From Streptomyces pseudovenezuelae (lineage in GTDB: Bacteria > Actinomycetota > Actinomycetes > Streptomycetales > Streptomycetaceae): DNA of 56,930 nucleotides. Of this stretch, positions 17,551 through 26,174 are shown piece by piece (position 1 is the stretch's first letter; every line of letters begins with the position of its first letter). Where the stretch lies: assembly GCF_029892565.1 (NCBI RefSeq), contig NZ_JARXVH010000034.1, positions 1 to 56,930 on the forward strand, read 5' to 3'. Position numbers and translations under genes: made by a program. A model generated the notes under the pieces. It worked only from the letters and a program-made list of their open reading frames with translations, was not told the DNA's origin and did not search any database.

Positions 17551-17568
17551 CTTCGAAGCGCTTCAAAG
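17551..17568. promoter_or_regulatory. LacI-type operator, copy 1
   Basis: cttcgaagcgcttcaaag is an 18-bp palindrome with one mismatched pair and a perfect 10-bp centre gaagcgcttc. The central CG is characteristic of LacI/GalR operators. It lies about 100 bases upstream of the binding-protein start, where it could block the minus-strand promoter. Its core TCGAAGCGCTTCA recurs once in the region. Confidence 0.65.
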
Positions 17569-17692
17569 TTGCCGAGATGTTAAGCGCCATTTTCCCCGGA
17601 GGGCAAGGCATGCGCAGAGAAACGACAACTTAACGTTGCCGGTAAATATCAACGAAACTTTCTCTTGACGCTGTTGTGATCACCTGTCAGCG

Positions 17693-17705
17693 TCGAAGGG
17701 CTTCA
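17693..17705. promoter_or_regulatory. LacI-type operator, copy 2
   Basis: TCGAAGGGCTTCA matches copy 1 in 12 of 13 positions, with one central C changed to G. It lies 68 bases upstream of the GH3 GTG, on the other side of the divergent promoters. The pair spacing (140 bp centre to centre) would allow one repressor to control both arms or to loop the DNA. Confidence 0.6.
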
Positions 17706-17772
17706 CCACCGGCAAGGTCGCGCGACCGCGCCTGTCGGCCCGACTGCCCCGTTCAGCGAGGGATCCTCACCT

Positions 17773-20622
17773 GTGAGCACTGCCGCCGTGTCCGCCACGC
17801 CCCATTTCCGCGAGCCCGGGCTGCCTCTGGCCCAGCGCGTCGACGAGCTGCTCTCCCAGCTCACGGACGAGGAGCGGATCGCCATGCTGCACCAGTACTC
17901 CCCGGCGATCCCCCGGCTGGGAGTCGGCGAGTTCCGCACCGGCACCGAGACCCTGCACGGCGTCGCCCGGCTGGGCGAGGCCACCACCTTCCCGCAGGCC
18001 GTGGGCCTGGGCGCGAGCTGGGACGAGAGCCTGGTCCGCGAGGTCGCCGAGGCGGTCTCGGTCGAACAGCGCGCCTTCCACCACCACCGCCCGCCGGCCG
18101 TCGGCACCGGCCGCACCAGCCTCCAGGGCTGGGCGCCGGTGGTGAACCTGCTGCGCGACCCGCGCTGGGGACGCAACGAGGAGGGCTACTCCGAGGACCC
18201 CACGCACTCCGCCCGGCTCGGCGACGCCTTCTGCCGGGGCATGTCCGGCGACGACCCGGAGCATCTGCGCACCGCCCCCGTGCTCAAGCACTTCCTCGGC
18301 TACAACAACGAGGACGGCCGCTGCACCACCTCCTCCGGGCTGCGCCCCCGGGTGCTGCACGAGTACGACCTGGCCGCCTTCAGGCTCGCCATCGCCACCG
18401 GCGCCGCCACCGGCGTCATGGCCGCGTACAACCTCGTCAACGGCCGTCCCTGCCACGTCAGTCCGCTGATCGAGCAGCAGCTGCGGCGCTGGGCCGAACC
18501 CACCGGGCACGAGCTGTTCGTGGTCAGCGACGCCGAGGCCCCGTCCAACCTGGTCGACCCCGAGCACTACTACGAGGACCACGCGGAGTCGCACGCTGCC
18601 GCCCTCAGGGCCGGCATCGACTCCTTCACCGACCACGGAGAGGACTCCTCCGTCACCGTGGGCCGCATCACCAAAGCCCTCGAACGCGGCCTGCTCACCA
18701 TGGACGACGTGAACCTGGCCGTGCGCCGCCAGCTGGCGATCCGCTTCCGCCTGGGCGAATTCGACCCCGAGCACGACCCGTACGCCGGCATCGGCTGGGA
18801 GGTCGTCAACTCCCCCGCCCACCAGGAGCTCGCTCTGCGCGCGGCCACCGAATCCGTGGTGCTGCTGAAGAACGAGGGGCTGCTCCCACTGCCCGCCGAC
18901 CGCCGGGTCGCCGTCGTCGGCCCACTGGCCTGCACCCTGTTCGAGGACTGGTACAGCGGCAGCCACCCCTACCGGATCACCGTCGCCGACGGCCTCGGCG
19001 TCCAGGGCGTGGAGGGCGTGGACCGGATCGTGCTGCGCACCGCGGACGGCCGGGCGCTGACCGCCGCAGGCCCCGACGGACTGCTGACCGTAGCGGAAGC
19101 CCAGGACAGCGACCCGTCCGCACAGTTCGACCTCTTCGACTGGGATCTCGGGGTGCTCACCCTGCGCTCGGCCGCCACCGGCCGCTACGCCTCCCTGCGC
19201 GACGCCGACCGCCGGGTAGCCGCCGACCGGGACCAGCCCGGCGAGTGGGACGTCCACGAGACCTTCCGGCTCGAACCCGACGGCGACGGGGGCGAGTTGC
19301 TGCGGAGCGTCCTCACCGGCCGGTACGCGCAGGTCCACGCCGCCACCGGCGCCGTCACCATGTCCGGAGAGTCGCCGACGGTGGCGGCAGGCCTCACCCG
19401 CACCGTCGTCCGTGACGGCGTCGCCGAGGCCGTCGCCGCCGCAGCCGCGGCGGACACCGCGGTCGTCGTCCTGGGCAACGACCCGCACATCAACGGCCGG
19501 GAGACCCAGGACCGGGCCGGACTGAACCTCCCGCCGAACCAGGACCGCCTGCTGCGCGCGGTCCTCGCCGCCCAGCCGGACACCGTCCTGGTCGTCATGT
19601 CCAGCTACCCCTACGCGCTGGACTGGGCAGCCGGGCACGTCCCTGCCATCCTGTGGACCTCGCACGCCGGCCAGGAGACCGGCCGCGCCCTCGCCCGCGT
19701 GCTGCGCGGGGATGCCGACGCGTCAGGCCGCCTCCCGCAGACCTGGTACCAGGGCGAGGACGAACTGCCCGAGCGCCTCGACTACGACATCATCAAGGCC
19801 GGCTGGACCTACCAGTACCACCGCACCCCCGCCCTCTACCCCTTCGGCCACGGGCTCTCCTACGCCGACTTCAGCTACTCCCGACTCGCCCTCGACGCCG
19901 ACCGCCTGCCCCAGGACGGAACGGTCACGGCCCGGGTCTCCCTGGGCAACCGGGGCGAGCGGGCCGGAATGGAGACCGTCCAGCTCTACGTCCGCGCGCT
20001 GGACGCACGCTACGAGGCGCCACTGCTGCGCCTCGCCGACTTCCGCAAGGTCCGGCTGGCGGCCGGCGAGTGGACGGAGCTGGAGTTTCGGCTGCCCGTC
20101 GAGCAGGCACTGGCCCACTGGGACGTCGCCACCGGCGCCTTCACGGTGGACCCCGGCCGCTACGAACTGCTCGTCGCCCGCAGCGCCGCCGACCCCGTGC
20201 TCACCGCCCGGTTCACCGTGGACGGACCTGCTCCCGCTCCCCGCCGGGCCGGCGGCCGGCCACTGCGTGCCGTGGACTTCGACGACTACCGCGACGCCGT
20301 CATCGTCGACGCCGGCCGCACCGACGGGGACGCGGTGACGCCTGCCGCGAACCAGGCCGCGCAGCTGGTCTTCCGCAATGTGGACCTCACCGGCGCGGCC
20401 ACGCTGACCGCCGAGGTCTCCCGCACCGCGCCCGGCCCGGCCGGCCTGGACGTCTACGCGGACGGACTGCTGCTCGCTGCACTGCCGGTGGACTCGACCG
20501 GCGACCGGCACACCTGGACCACCGTCAGCGCCGCCCTGAGCCACCAGCACGGCACGCTCAGCGAACTGACGGTCGTACTCACCGGTGAACAGCGTCTCGC
20601 CGCGCTGACGTTCGCGCCCTGA
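17773..20622 (+). CDS. GH3 beta-glucosidase / beta-xylosidase with a beta-trefoil-like insert and C-terminal CBM-like domain
   Basis: 949 residues, about 150-200 longer than usual for GH3. The barrel shows PLAQRVDELLSQLTDEERIAML, LLRDPRWGRNEEGYSEDP, KHFLGYNNE and the nucleophile aspartate in FVVSDAEAP (D253). The second domain begins LALRAATESVVLLKNEGLLP. It is interrupted at about 420-540 by a fascin-like segment with repeated TGRYASLRD and TGRYAQVHAATG units, then resumes at VVVLGNDPHINGRETQDR. An FnIII-like domain follows (PFGHGLSYADF). The last about 130 residues (from AVDFDDYRDAV) look like a CBM6-type carbohydrate-binding module. No signal peptide. GTG 17773 has GAGGGA 12 bases upstream. 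Confidence 0.92.
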   Translation: MSTAAVSATPHFREPGLPLAQRVDELLSQLTDEERIAMLHQYSPAIPRLGVGEFRTGTETLHGVARLGEATTFPQAVGLGASWDESLVREVAEAVSVEQRAFHHHRPPAVGTGRTSLQGWAPVVNLLRDPRWGRNEEGYSEDPTHSARLGDAFCRGMSGDDPEHLRTAPVLKHFLGYNNEDGRCTTSSGLRPRVLHEYDLAAFRLAIATGAATGVMAAYNLVNGRPCHVSPLIEQQLRRWAEPTGHELFVVSDAEAPSNLVDPEHYYEDHAESHAAALRAGIDSFTDHGEDSSVTVGRITKALERGLLTMDDVNLAVRRQLAIRFRLGEFDPEHDPYAGIGWEVVNSPAHQELALRAATESVVLLKNEGLLPLPADRRVAVVGPLACTLFEDWYSGSHPYRITVADGLGVQGVEGVDRIVLRTADGRALTAAGPDGLLTVAEAQDSDPSAQFDLFDWDLGVLTLRSAATGRYASLRDADRRVAADRDQPGEWDVHETFRLEPDGDGGELLRSVLTGRYAQVHAATGAVTMSGESPTVAAGLTRTVVRDGVAEAVAAAAAADTAVVVLGNDPHINGRETQDRAGLNLPPNQDRLLRAVLAAQPDTVLVVMSSYPYALDWAAGHVPAILWTSHAGQETGRALARVLRGDADASGRLPQTWYQGEDELPERLDYDIIKAGWTYQYHRTPALYPFGHGLSYADFSYSRLALDADRLPQDGTVTARVSLGNRGERAGMETVQLYVRALDARYEAPLLRLADFRKVRLAAGEWTELEFRLPVEQALAHWDVATGAFTVDPGRYELLVARSAADPVLTARFTVDGPAPAPRRAGGRPLRAVDFDDYRDAVIVDAGRTDGDAVTPAANQAAQLVFRNVDLTGAATLTAEVSRTAPGPAGLDVYADGLLLAALPVDSTGDRHTWTTVSAALSHQHGTLSELTVVLTGEQRLAALTFAP

Positions 20623-20673
20623 ACGGCGCCCACCCACCCGCCCACCCACCACGCCGCCAAGGACTTCACACCG

Positions 20674-22170
20674 ATGACCTCCGCCACCAGCCCGGTGATC
20701 CCGGGCTTCCATCCCGACCCCAGCGTCTGCCGGGTCGGCAAGGACTACTACCTCGTCTGCTCCAGCTTCGAGTACTTCCCCGGCCTGCCCGTCTTCCACA
20801 GCCGCGACCTGGTCAACTGGACCCAGATCGGCAATGCCCTGGACCGCCCCAGCCAGCTCGACCTCCCTCCGGACACCCCCTCCTCCGGCGGCCTCTACGC
20901 CCCTACCCTGCGCCACCACGACGGTCGCTTCTGGCTGATCGTCACCAATGTCGCCTCCGGCGGCGGCAACCTGGTCTACACCGCGACCGACCCGGCAGGC
21001 CCCTGGTCCGACCCCGTCCGCGTCCCCGGCGTCCCCAGCATCGACCCCGACCTCGCCTGGGACGAGGACGGCACCTGCTGGTGCACCTACGCCGGGGTCG
21101 CCCAGGTCCGCCTCGACCCCTCTACCGGCGAAATCCTCGGCGAGCCCTACCCCGTCTGGTCCGGCACCCCCGGTGCCACCGCGCCCGAGGCGCCGCACCT
21201 CTACCGCATCGGCGACCACTGGTACCTAATGCTCGCCGAGGGCGGCACCGAACGCGGCCACAGCGTCTCCATCGCCCGCGGCCCCTCCCCCAGCGGCCCC
21301 TTCGAGCCGTGCCCGGCCAACCCGATCCTCACTCACCGCGGCACCAACAAGCCGGTCCAGAACACAGGCCACGCCGACCTGGTGCAGGCGCCCGACGGCA
21401 GTTGGTGGATGCTGCTGCTGGCCGTCCGACCCCAGGGCGGCACCCCCGGCTGGCACGTACTCGGCCGCGAGACCTTCCTGGCCCCGGTCAACTGGGAGGA
21501 CGGCTGGCCCGTGATCGGCGAGGTCGGCGTGGAGCGCGCCGAGCTGCCCTGGCCGGTGGCGGCCCCCACCCCCGAGCCGGAGCGGGACGACTTCGAGCCC
21601 GGCGACCTGGCACACCACTGGATCTCCCTGCGCGACCGGCCCACCGAGCTGGTCAGCACCAAGGAGCGCGACAGCTGGCTGACCCTGCGCGCCCGCGGCG
21701 CCTCCCTGGACGAGCCCGACGCGGTCCTGCTGGGCCGCCGCCAGCAGCACCTCGCCTTCCGTGCCCGCACCCTGATCGATACGGCCGAGGGCAGCGGGGG
21801 GCTCGCCGTGCGCCTGGACGAGTTCCACCACTACAGCATCGAGTCGGCCCCCGGAGGCCGACTCTCGGTCATCGCCAGGATCGGCTCGCTGCGCACCATC
21901 ACCGCCGAACACACCCTCCCGGCAGGCCCGGTGACCCTCTTCGTCCGCACCGGACCCGCCCCCGAGCCGCACGACGCGCGCACCGGCCCCGACTCCCTGG
22001 TCTTCGGCTTCGAGTCCGCCGACGGAACGGCGACCGAGCTGGCCACCCTGGACGGCCGCTACCTCTCCACCGAGGTCGCCGGCGGCTTCACCGGACGCGT
22101 CATCAGCCTCTACGCCGCCACCGGGACCGCCCACTTCGACTGGTTCGACTACGCACCCCTGGTCCGCTAG
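20674..22170 (+). CDS. GH43 beta-xylosidase / alpha-L-arabinofuranosidase
   Basis: 498 residues in the XynB-like GH43 arrangement: an N-terminal five-bladed propeller and a C-terminal beta-sandwich. The three catalytic acids are in GFHPDPSV (base D15), SIDPDLAWD (pKa modulator D124) and APEAPHLY (acid E172). FSxxLVNW-type FHSRDLVNWTQIG is also present. No signal peptide, so the enzyme is cytoplasmic. It starts 51 bases after GH3 and ends in a strong hairpin. In this context it would remove arabinose or xylose side residues from imported oligosaccharides. Confidence 0.93.
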   Translation: MTSATSPVIPGFHPDPSVCRVGKDYYLVCSSFEYFPGLPVFHSRDLVNWTQIGNALDRPSQLDLPPDTPSSGGLYAPTLRHHDGRFWLIVTNVASGGGNLVYTATDPAGPWSDPVRVPGVPSIDPDLAWDEDGTCWCTYAGVAQVRLDPSTGEILGEPYPVWSGTPGATAPEAPHLYRIGDHWYLMLAEGGTERGHSVSIARGPSPSGPFEPCPANPILTHRGTNKPVQNTGHADLVQAPDGSWWMLLLAVRPQGGTPGWHVLGRETFLAPVNWEDGWPVIGEVGVERAELPWPVAAPTPEPERDDFEPGDLAHHWISLRDRPTELVSTKERDSWLTLRARGASLDEPDAVLLGRRQQHLAFRARTLIDTAEGSGGLAVRLDEFHHYSIESAPGGRLSVIARIGSLRTITAEHTLPAGPVTLFVRTGPAPEPHDARTGPDSLVFGFESADGTATELATLDGRYLSTEVAGGFTGRVISLYAATGTAHFDWFDYAPLVR

Positions 22171-22182
22171 CGCCTGCAGACA

Positions 22183-22218
22183 CCTGTGGCGGTCCCGGTG
22201 CCTCCGGACCGCCACAGG
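22183..22218 (+). terminator. 13-bp perfect stem-loop after GH43
   Basis: cctgtggcggtcc pairs with ggaccgccacagg around a 10-nt loop, 13 bases past the GH43 stop. It could end the GH3-GH43 transcript. The sequence beyond it is a LacI gene remnant on the other strand. Confidence 0.65.
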
Positions 22219-22254
22219 CCCCCACCCACCCGTCCGAAGGGACAGCACGTGCAC

Positions 22255-22505
22255 TCGACCGGCTCCACCAGGGGCTGGTGAACCGTCGCCAGCGGCGGCT
22301 CCACCCAGGAAGCCACCGGCAGGTCGTCGAATCCGACCACGCTCAGATCGCCGGGGATGGTCAGCCGCAACTCCCGAGCCGCCTGGTCGCCGCCCAGGGC
22401 CCGCAGATCGTTGGCGGTGAGGACGGCGGTCGGCCGATCGGCGCGGCCCAGCAGCACCAGCGCCGCCTCCCTTCCAGCCTCGCCGGCCGGCTCCGTCCGC
22501 ACGAG
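22255..22505 (-). pseudogene. C-terminal fragment of another LacI-family regulator
   Basis: On the minus strand the DNA reads REAALVLLGRADRPTAVLTA and NDLRALGGDQAARELRLTIP, followed by GDLSVVGFDDLPVASWVEPP and LATVHQPL. That is the last about 80 residues of a LacI ligand domain, close to the two regulators at 1992-4069. The DNA-binding head and most of the core are missing, and the reading frame runs on into unrelated sequence at both ends. It lies between GH43 and GH31, facing GH43. This suggests that a complete local repressor was lost by deletion here. Confidence 0.75.
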
Positions 22506-22564
22506 GCAGCGCACGCTTCCAGCCCACACCATGACGCACCCCGTACGAACGGAGCACCCTCCTG

Positions 22565-24859
22565 ATGAAGTTCACCGACGGCTACTGGCTGGCTCGCCCC
22601 GGCTGCACCGCCCGCTACGCCGCCGAGGTATCAGATGTGCAGGCCGACGAACAACGACTGACCCTGTACGCACCCGTCAAGCACGTGCGGCACCGCGGCG
22701 ACACCCTCAACAGCGCCCTGCTCACCACCGAGTGCTGGTCACCGGCCGAGGGGGTGATCGGGGTACGGACCACCCACCACGCCGGATCGGTCCGGCGCGG
22801 CCCGGAGTTCGCGCTACCCGGGGCCTCGGACTGCGCCTCGGACGGCGCCGGAAAGGTGAGCAGGCACGGCGACGTCGTCGAGCTCAGCTCCGGTGAACTG
22901 ACCCTGCGGGTGGATGCGAGCCGGCCCTGGCAGCTGGAGTTCACCGCCGCAGGCAAGGTACTGACCTCCGTAGGCGAACGCGGCACCGGCTTCGTCGTCG
23001 ACGCCGAGGGCCGGCACTACATGCTCGGCCAGCTCTCCCTCGGCGTCGGCGAGCTCGTCCACGGCCTGGGCGAGCGCTTCACCCCCTTCGTCAAGAACGG
23101 CCAGACAGTGGACATCTGGCAGGCCGACGGCGGCACCAGCAGCGAACAGGCGTACAAGAACATCCCCTTCCACCTGACCAACCGCGGCTACGGGGTCTTC
23201 GTCAACCACACCGGACGCGTCAGCTACGAAGTAGGCTCCGAAGCCGTCGGCCAGGTCCAGTTCAGCGTCGAGGACCAGTCGCTCGAGTACTTCGTGGTGT
23301 ACGGCCCCACGCCCAAGGAGATCCTGGTCCGCTACACCGCCCTGACCGGCCGCCCCGCCCTGCCTCCGGCGTGGGCCCTGGGCCTGTGGCTGACCACCTC
23401 CTTCACCACCGAGTACGACGAGGCCACCGTCAACCGCTTCATCGGCGGCATGACCGAGCGCGGCATCCCGCTCAGCGTCTTCCACTTCGACTGCTTCTGG
23501 ATGCGCGGCCACCAGTGGTGCGACTTCGCCTGGGACCCCGACACCTTCCCCGACCCGCAGGGCATGCTGGCCAGGCTCAAGGACCAGGGACTGCGCGTCA
23601 GCGCCTGGATCAACCCTTACATCGCGCAGAAGTCCCCCTTGTTCGCCGAGGGCATGCGCGAGGGCTACCTGGTGCGCCGCGCCGACGGCAGCGTCTGGCA
23701 GTGGGACCTGTGGCAGCCGGGGATGGCCCTGGTCGACTTCACCAACCCCGCCGCTGCCGCCTGGTACTTCGGACTGCTGCGCCCCCTGCTCGACCAGGGC
23801 GTGGACTGCTTCAAGACCGACTTCGGCGAGCGCGTCCCCACCGACGTGGTCTGGCACGACGGCTCCGACCCCGAGCGGATGCACAACTACTACACCCACC
23901 TCTACAACAGGACCGTCTTCGACCTGCTGCGCGCCGAACGCGGCGAAGGCGAGGCCCTGCTGTTCGCCCGCTCGGCCACCGCCGGCGGCCAGCAGTACCC
24001 GGTGCACTGGGGCGGCGACTGCGAGTCCCACTTCAACGCCATGGCGGAGTCCCTGCGCGGCGGGCTCTCGCTCGGCCTGTCCGGCTTCGGGTTCTGGAGC
24101 CACGACATCGGCGGCTTCGAGGGCACCCCCACACCGACCGTGTTCAAGCGCTGGGTCCAGTTCGGACTGCTCTCCTCCCACAGCCGCCTGCACGGCAGCC
24201 ACTCCTACCGGGTGCCCTGGGACTACGGCGACGAGGCGGTCGAGGTCACCCGCGAGTTCACCCTGCTCAAGCACCGCCTCGCCCCCTACCTGCAGCGCGC
24301 CGCCCAGCAGGCCCACACCACCGGCATCCCGGTGATGCGGGCCATGCTGCTGGAATTCCCCGACGACCCCACCGCCGCCACCCTGGACCGGCAGTACATG
24401 CTGGGTGAGGACCTGCTGGTCGCCCCAGTCTTCACCGACGACGGCACCGTCGAGTACTACGTCCCTGAGGGCGTCTGGACCAACCTGCTCACCGGTGACC
24501 AGCTCACCGGCCCGCGCTGGTTCCGCGAGCAACACGGCTTCCACACCCTGCCGCTGCTCTGCCGCCCCGACGCGGTCATCCCCCTCGGCGCGGACGACCA
24601 GCAGCCGGTGTCCGACTGGACCGACGGCGTCGAACTGCGCGTCCACTCCTTCGCCGACGGCGCCGAACGCACCCTCTCCATCCCCCGCTCGGACGGCCCC
24701 GGCGAGGCTGCGTCCTTCCACCTGCGCCGCGAAGGCGACCGACTGCACATCAGCACCGACAGCGGCAGCCCCTGGCAGGTGCGCACCAGTGGCCCGCACA
24801 GAGCGCTGCACTCGCTCCCCGCCGGGACAGCCACCGCAGAGATCGCCTTCCCGGCCTGA
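22565..24859 (+). CDS. GH31 alpha-xylosidase (YicI type)
   Basis: Removes alpha-1,6-xylose from the non-reducing end of xyloglucan oligosaccharides. 764 residues, the size of E. coli YicI. IPFHLTNRGYGVFVNHTG precedes the barrel, which starts LPPAWALGLWLTTSFTTEYD. The nucleophile aspartate is in CFKTDFGERVPTDVVW (D419) and the acid/base in HWGGDCESHF (D485), nearly the same positions as in YicI. The F-DxFW segment HFDCFWMRGHQWCDF is the alpha-xylosidase form of the GH31 metal-free loop. Cytoplasmic by lack of a signal. The start is ATG 22565 behind a GGAG about 10 bases upstream. Confidence 0.94.
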   Translation: MKFTDGYWLARPGCTARYAAEVSDVQADEQRLTLYAPVKHVRHRGDTLNSALLTTECWSPAEGVIGVRTTHHAGSVRRGPEFALPGASDCASDGAGKVSRHGDVVELSSGELTLRVDASRPWQLEFTAAGKVLTSVGERGTGFVVDAEGRHYMLGQLSLGVGELVHGLGERFTPFVKNGQTVDIWQADGGTSSEQAYKNIPFHLTNRGYGVFVNHTGRVSYEVGSEAVGQVQFSVEDQSLEYFVVYGPTPKEILVRYTALTGRPALPPAWALGLWLTTSFTTEYDEATVNRFIGGMTERGIPLSVFHFDCFWMRGHQWCDFAWDPDTFPDPQGMLARLKDQGLRVSAWINPYIAQKSPLFAEGMREGYLVRRADGSVWQWDLWQPGMALVDFTNPAAAAWYFGLLRPLLDQGVDCFKTDFGERVPTDVVWHDGSDPERMHNYYTHLYNRTVFDLLRAERGEGEALLFARSATAGGQQYPVHWGGDCESHFNAMAESLRGGLSLGLSGFGFWSHDIGGFEGTPTPTVFKRWVQFGLLSSHSRLHGSHSYRVPWDYGDEAVEVTREFTLLKHRLAPYLQRAAQQAHTTGIPVMRAMLLEFPDDPTAATLDRQYMLGEDLLVAPVFTDDGTVEYYVPEGVWTNLLTGDQLTGPRWFREQHGFHTLPLLCRPDAVIPLGADDQQPVSDWTDGVELRVHSFADGAERTLSIPRSDGPGEAASFHLRREGDRLHISTDSGSPWQVRTSGPHRALHSLPAGTATAEIAFPA

Positions 24860-24906
24860 GCCGGATCCCCACCGGAAGAGCCGAAAGCCTTCAGGAGAGC
24901 CTCACC

Positions 24907-25260
24907 ATGACCGACTCCGACCCCGCTCGCCCCGTTCGCTGGGAGCCCCTGCCCGACGGGGTGCGACTGACCTGCCGCGGACTGTCCGTCAAAGCGCACT
25001 GGCAGCTCCCGGTGTGCTGCGGGTAGGGAGCCGCCCCGAGGCCGACGGCCCTCCCGTCCTCGCCGCCGGGCCGATGCTCAACCCCGACCGCAAGTGCACG
25101 AATGAGCCCTTCAGTCTCGGCGAGAAGGACGGGAACCTCGTGATGACCGACGGCTCCCTCATTCTCACCGTCGAGCTCGCCACCGGCCGGCTCAGCTACC
25201 ACGGCCCTGACGGGCAGCTCCTCTTCCGTGAACTCTCCGCTGACGCGGTCCACTTCGAAC
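24907..25260 (+). pseudogene. N-terminal remnant of a second GH31 family enzyme
   Basis: ATG 24907 follows AGGAGAG and begins MTDSDPARPVRWEPLPDG, then VRLTCRGLSVKAHWQLP. A stop comes after 39 codons. One frame over, near 25010, the protein continues VLRVGSRPEADGPPVLAAGP and KDGNLVMTDGSLILTVELA, then YHGPDGQLLFRE. This is the N-terminal beta domain of a GH31 alpha-glucosidase/xylosidase. The homology ends near 25260 and the catalytic barrel is missing. It is the last gene of the plus-strand arm and was probably cut by the recombination that brought in the next segment. Confidence 0.65.
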
Positions 25261-25746
25261 GCCGGGCGCCGTGGTCAATCCTGAAGCTCCGGATCTTCCT
25301 CTTCGCCCGGTTCACCCTGGCCGTGTTGCCCTCTGCAGCTGCGGTAAAATGCCTCCGCACTGATGTTATCGACGTACCTGGGAGAGGGTCGGCCGGGGAT
25401 TTCCTCGTTGCGCAGGTGCCAGAATCGACCGTCCTGGAAACTTGCGCGTTTCTCCCTTGCTTATAGCTTCAGATGCGTGAGCGATGCGTGAGCGGACGCG
25501 CTGGCACACGCCGTTCCGGAGCGGACCGACCAACCGGCCACCCCTTGCTGACCTGGGGCGATAGGACAGCGAAGGAGCGGCTGGAAGCAGTCGGCATGAT
25601 CTTGGCGGGACTCGTACTGCGCAGCTACCCGCCCAAGTCACTGCCGACGGCATCTTCAACAACGTCATGATCCGCAACTACCAGCTCTGTCCACGCACGG
25701 CGGCGAAGCACCTGACGGGCCACACGGGCTCCGCCGCCGGGACTGC
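25261..25746. other. Junction region without a recognisable gene
   Basis: About 490 bases. The first half is less GC-rich than its surroundings (for example around 25340-25460), and gatgcgtgagc/gatgcgtgagc is a tandem repeat at about 25473-25496. Short open frames exist on both strands but none has a ribosome-binding site or a family motif. I read it as the scar where the sugar locus joins unrelated DNA. Confidence 0.5.
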
Positions 25747-26169
25747 TCAGCTCGTCATCGCCTCACGGACGAGCGCGGTGTCGACGAACTGCTCGAAGCG
25801 GACGATCTTTCCGCCGCGGACGGTGAAGTGGTGGGCGACCCGGGCGGCGAGTTGCCTGCCGGTCGCCTTGTTGGCGGCGGTGTAGCGGGCGAGGACGACG
25901 ACGTTCTCGCCGTCGACGACGTACGTGTCGTCGTGCGCGGTCCACTCGTCCCAGTCCTGGCCGAGCTTCTCCATGACGTTGGCGGTCACCCCCTCGGGAG
26001 TGCGATAGGTGCCGGCCAGCGGAAAGCCGGCCATCTCGGTCCACTCCACATCGGGGGCGAGTGTGGCGCGCAGGGCTTCCAGGTCGCCCGCCGCGGAGGC
26101 CAGGTACTGCCGGCGGACGACGTCGGCCGGGGCGTCGGAGTGGGCGAAGTCGGAGGTCGGCGTGGTCAT
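25747..26169 (-). CDS. NTF2-like / SnoaL-like small protein
   Basis: 140 residues with the NTF2 cone fold pattern: DVVRRQYLASAAGDLEALRA, then LAPDVEWTEMAGFPLAGTYR, WDEWTAHDDTYVVDGENVVV, and the closing strands VAHHFTVRGGKIVRFEQFVD. Members of this fold act as small isomerases, hydrolases or ligand binders; no specific catalytic set can be named here. It starts at ATG 26169, 5 bases after the MBL-fold gene, and is the third gene of the operon headed by the DsbA-like gene. Confidence 0.88.
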   Translation of the reverse strand: MTTPTSDFAHSDAPADVVRRQYLASAAGDLEALRATLAPDVEWTEMAGFPLAGTYRTPEGVTANVMEKLGQDWDEWTAHDDTYVVDGENVVVLARYTAANKATGRQLAARVAHHFTVRGGKIVRFEQFVDTALVREAMTS

Positions 26170-26174
26170 GGTCG

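Larger units (their letters stand above)
17449..17772. promoter_or_regulatory. Divergent control region between the importer operon and the GH3-GH43-GH31 arm
   Basis: 324 bases without a gene. It includes the most AT-rich stretch of the locus (about 17565-17680), as expected for two back-to-back promoters. Two near-identical palindromes lie at its flanks (17551-17568 and 17693-17705), and a third short palindrome gaaactttc is at 17654-17662. The last resembles the CGAA-N-TTCG type of site reported for xylan-sugar LacI regulators in streptomycetes. Exact -35 and -10 boxes cannot be fixed by eye; TTGACG at 17673 is one possible -35 for GH3. Confidence 0.6.

Noticed and set aside
15736..17583. 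A 615-codon plus-strand frame opposite the binding-protein gene
   Set aside because: Shadow of the lipoprotein gene; its composition is Gly/Val/Arg-rich and repetitive, with no family motif.
17767..19665. A 632-codon minus-strand frame under GH3
   Set aside because: Shadow frame; GH3 has intact catalytic residues and domain order on the plus strand.
25473..25496. Tandem 11-mer as a CRISPR or attachment-site repeat
   Set aside because: Only two copies without spacer structure and without a nearby intact integrase or tRNA; kept only as a junction feature.
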